From assembly GCA_964230255.1 (NCBI GenBank), contig CAXRGW010000020.1, forward strand, positions 1 to 5,996: a DNA stretch of 5,996 nucleotides, read 5' to 3'. Both the position numbers and the translations under genes were made by a program. The DNA comes from Alteromonas_E sp964230255. GTDB taxonomy: Bacteria; Pseudomonadota; Gammaproteobacteria; Enterobacterales; Alteromonadaceae. Below the pieces are notes generated by a model. The model was not told where the DNA came from, made no database searches, and was given only the letters and a program-made list of their open reading frames with translations. Below, one piece after another: positions 3,623-5,996 of this stretch (positions are counted from its first letter, which is position 1; every line of letters begins with the position of its first letter).

Positions 3623-5995
3623 GTGCAAGAATACGTACTTTGGTATCAGCAGTTAGGTATGCATGATGTTGGTAGAGTTGGCGGAAAAAACGCCTCTTTA
3701 GGTGAAATGATTTCAAACCTGGCAAATGCTGGTGTGCAAGTTCCTGGAGGTTTTGCAACAACTGCGTCAGCTTTTAATGAGTTTCTTGACCAGAGCGGTC
3801 TCGAAAAGCGCATCCACGATCTACTTGACACCCTTGACGTAGATGACGTAAACGCGCTTGCGGAAGCGGGTAAAACCATTCGTGATTGGATAATCGAAAC
3901 GCCTTTCCAACCTGCATTAGAAGACGCGATTAAAACTGCGTTTGAAGAATTGCAAGGCGACGCTGGTGATGAAGCCTCATTTGCGGTGCGTTCATCCGCA
4001 ACCGCTGAAGATATGCCTGATGCATCCTTTGCGGGACAGCAAGAAACTTTCCTTAACGTTAAGGGCTACGACGCAGTAATGGTTGCTATCAAGCACGTAT
4101 TCGCGTCGCTGTTTAACGACCGTGCGATTTCGTATCGGGTGCACCAAGGATACGATCACAAAGGTGTAGCATTGTCTGCTGGTATTCAGCGCATGGTACG
4201 CAGTGATATCGCGTCTTCAGGCGTAATGTTCACCATCGATACTGAAAGTGGTTTTGAAGATGTTGTGTTCATTACCAGCTCTTATGGCTTGGGTGAAATG
4301 GTTGTTCAAGGCGCCGTAAACCCAGACGAATTCTATGTACACAAGCCAACGTTAAACGCTGGTAATCCTGCAATTGTGCGCCGTAACCTGGGCAGCAAGC
4401 TCACGCAGATGATTTACTCAACAGATCTTGCTCATGGCAAGCAAGTTGAGATTGTCGATATCGAAAAAGCCAAATCTATGCAGTTCTCATTAACCGATGA
4501 CGAAGTGATGGAGTTGGCTAAACAAGCGCAAATTATTGAAAAGCATTACAAGCGTCCAATGGATATCGAATGGGCTAAAGATGGTGTTGATGGCAAGTTG
4601 TATATCGTCCAAGCGCGTCCAGAAACTGTGCGCAGTCGTGAAGATATGCAAGTGATTGAGCGATTCCAGCTAAAAGGTAAGGCTGGCGTTGTGTGTACCG
4701 GTCGTGCGATTGGTCACAAAATCGGTGCTGGTAAAGCGAAAGTGTTGGCGTCAATTGACGAAATGGACAAGATCCAGCCTGGTGACGTGCTTGTTACCGA
4801 CATGACTGACCCAGATTGGGAGCCAATCATGAAAAAGGCCGCCGCCATTGTAACTAACCGCGGTGGCCGTACGTGTCACGCGGCGATTATTGCACGTGAA
4901 TTGGGTATTCCGGCGGTAGTAGGCTGTGCAGACGCTACGCACTCAATTGAAAACGATGACATGGTTACTGTGTCTTGTGCGGAAGGTGATACTGGTTACA
5001 TCTACAACCAAGCGCTAGATTTTGACGTGGTAACCTCACGTATTGACTCAATGCCTGATTTACCGCTAAAAATAATGATGAACGTTGGTAACCCAGACCG
5101 CGCCTTTGACTTCGCCCGCTTGCCAAGTGCTGGTGTTGGTTTAGCGCGTTTAGAATTTATTATTAACCGCATGATTGGTGTGCACCCGAAAGCACTGCTT
5201 AACTTCGATGAGCAACCAGATGAGCTTAAAGAAGAGATCACAGACATGATCGCGGGTTATGCATCTCCGGTTGAGTTCTATATCGAGAAATTAGTTGAAG
5301 GTATTTCTACTATCGGATCTGCGTTCTCACCGAACAAAGTGATAGTGCGTATGTCTGACTTTAAGTCAAACGAGTACTTTAACTTAGTTGGTGGTTACCA
5401 ATACGAACCGGATGAAGAGAATCCAATGCTTGGTTTCCGCGGAGCTAGCCGTTACATCTCTGAAGACTTCCGCGATTGTTTCGCGCTTGAGTGTGAAGCA
5501 ATTAAGCGCGTGCGCAACAAAATGGGTTTGACCAACGTTGAAATCATGATCCCATTTGTACGCACAGTTGAAGAAGGCCGCCAGGTAATTGAACTGCTTG
5601 CCGAGCAAGGCTTGAAACAAGGCGAGAACGGGTTGCGCGTCATCATGATGTGTGAATTACCATCAAATGCCTTACTTGCAGACCAGTTCTTAGACATCTT
5701 TGATGGCTTCTCAATTGGCTCGAATGACCTAACTCAGCTTACCCTAGGTCTAGACCGCGATTCAGGCCTGATAGCACACTTGTTTGACGAACGTAACGAT
5801 GCAGTTAAGGCGTTACTGGCTATGGCAATAAAAGCAGCTAAAGCGCGGGGTAAATACGTGGGTATTTGTGGCCAAGGACCATCTGACCACGAAGACTTTG
5901 CGGCTTGGTTAGTCGAGCAGGGTATCGACAGCGTATCGCTGAATCCTGATACCGTGGTTGAAACCTGGTTATATCTAGGTGAAAAACACGCCTAA
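3623..5995 (+). CDS. ppsA: Phosphoenolpyruvate synthase (pyruvate, water dikinase)
   Basis: PpsA converts pyruvate, ATP and water to phosphoenolpyruvate, AMP and phosphate, the entry step of gluconeogenesis from lactate, pyruvate or alanine in the cytosol. The 790 residues match E. coli PpsA (792). The N-terminal ATP-binding domain (about 15-340) shows GGKNASLGEM (20-29), RSSATAEDMPDASFAGQQE (123-141) and the closing QARPET (330-335). The central swivelling phosphohistidine domain (about 380-460) carries TNRGGRTCHAAIIARELGIP (411-430), with catalytic His419 and Thr417, the position equivalent to the threonine modified by PpsR. The C-terminal PEP/pyruvate barrel (about 475-785) contains GLARLEFIINRM (506-517), MCELPSNALLADQ (676-688), GFSIGSNDLTQL (695-706) and the catalytic-cysteine motif GICGQGPSD (747-755, Cys749). 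Nothing is missing or unusual. It starts with GTG and is divergent from ppsR. The window ends one base after the TAA, so any terminator is out of view. Confidence 0.98.
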   Translation: MQEYVLWYQQLGMHDVGRVGGKNASLGEMISNLANAGVQVPGGFATTASAFNEFLDQSGLEKRIHDLLDTLDVDDVNALAEAGKTIRDWIIETPFQPALEDAIKTAFEELQGDAGDEASFAVRSSATAEDMPDASFAGQQETFLNVKGYDAVMVAIKHVFASLFNDRAISYRVHQGYDHKGVALSAGIQRMVRSDIASSGVMFTIDTESGFEDVVFITSSYGLGEMVVQGAVNPDEFYVHKPTLNAGNPAIVRRNLGSKLTQMIYSTDLAHGKQVEIVDIEKAKSMQFSLTDDEVMELAKQAQIIEKHYKRPMDIEWAKDGVDGKLYIVQARPETVRSREDMQVIERFQLKGKAGVVCTGRAIGHKIGAGKAKVLASIDEMDKIQPGDVLVTDMTDPDWEPIMKKAAAIVTNRGGRTCHAAIIARELGIPAVVGCADATHSIENDDMVTVSCAEGDTGYIYNQALDFDVVTSRIDSMPDLPLKIMMNVGNPDRAFDFARLPSAGVGLARLEFIINRMIGVHPKALLNFDEQPDELKEEITDMIAGYASPVEFYIEKLVEGISTIGSAFSPNKVIVRMSDFKSNEYFNLVGGYQYEPDEENPMLGFRGASRYISEDFRDCFALECEAIKRVRNKMGLTNVEIMIPFVRTVEEGRQVIELLAEQGLKQGENGLRVIMMCELPSNALLADQFLDIFDGFSIGSNDLTQLTLGLDRDSGLIAHLFDERNDAVKALLAMAIKAAKARGKYVGICGQGPSDHEDFAAWLVEQGIDSVSLNPDTVVETWLYLGEKHA

Positions 5996-5996
5996 A

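Noticed and set aside
4751..5697. Several minus-strand frames inside ppsA
   Set aside because: All lie antisense to a fully conserved PpsA, overlap each other, and have no recognisable domains.
1..5996. tmRNA, tRNA, rRNA, CRISPR, insertion sequences or phage genes
   Set aside because: No such gene, repeat array, transposase or integrase was seen; the only gaps are 26, 120 and 185 bp long.

Overview
The window looks like chromosomal DNA of a marine-type gammaproteobacterium, most likely within the Alteromonadales (Shewanella/Alteromonas/Colwellia-like). This rests on close recalled resemblance of SmpB, RatA, RatB/RnfH, PpsR and PpsA to their gammaproteobacterial counterparts, on the ratA-ratB cluster placed divergently from smpB, and on a moderate G+C content. 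Genus cannot be fixed from this sequence alone. There are no mobile elements, CRISPR arrays, RNA genes or foreign-looking islands, and nearly all of the DNA is coding.

Left part (1-1708): the window opens inside an Old Yellow Enzyme-type NADH:flavin oxidoreductase whose first residues lie outside. It converges on smpB (minus strand), the tmRNA partner protein of trans-translation. A perfect 11-bp inverted repeat lies across the smpB stop codon in the junction. smpB has a consensus -10 box only 7 nt from its start codon.

Middle (1709-2628): ratA and ratB are divergent from smpB and form a two-gene unit with an ATGA start/stop overlap. RatA is a START/Coq10-like protein described as a ribosome-association toxin, and RatB is a small ubiquitin-fold protein of the RnfH family. 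smpB, ratA and perhaps ratB all have links to ribosome or translation quality control. ratB ends tail-to-tail with ppsR, overlapping it by 4 bp, with no room for a dedicated terminator.

Right part (2625-5995): ppsR (minus) and ppsA (plus) are divergent around a 185-bp AT-rich control region. PpsA makes phosphoenolpyruvate from pyruvate for gluconeogenesis. PpsR switches PpsA off and on by phosphorylating and dephosphorylating a threonine two residues before the catalytic histidine, and both residues are present here. Both genes start with GTG behind strong ribosome binding sites. The intergenic region holds a 15-bp palindrome matching the HexR operator consensus at 11 of 12 fixed positions, a further inverted repeat followed by a T tract, and two weak overlapping divergent promoter candidates.

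I found no previously undescribed system. The observations most worth following are the HexR-like site shared by ppsR and ppsA, the possibly leaderless smpB mRNA, and the symmetric hairpin over the smpB stop codon.
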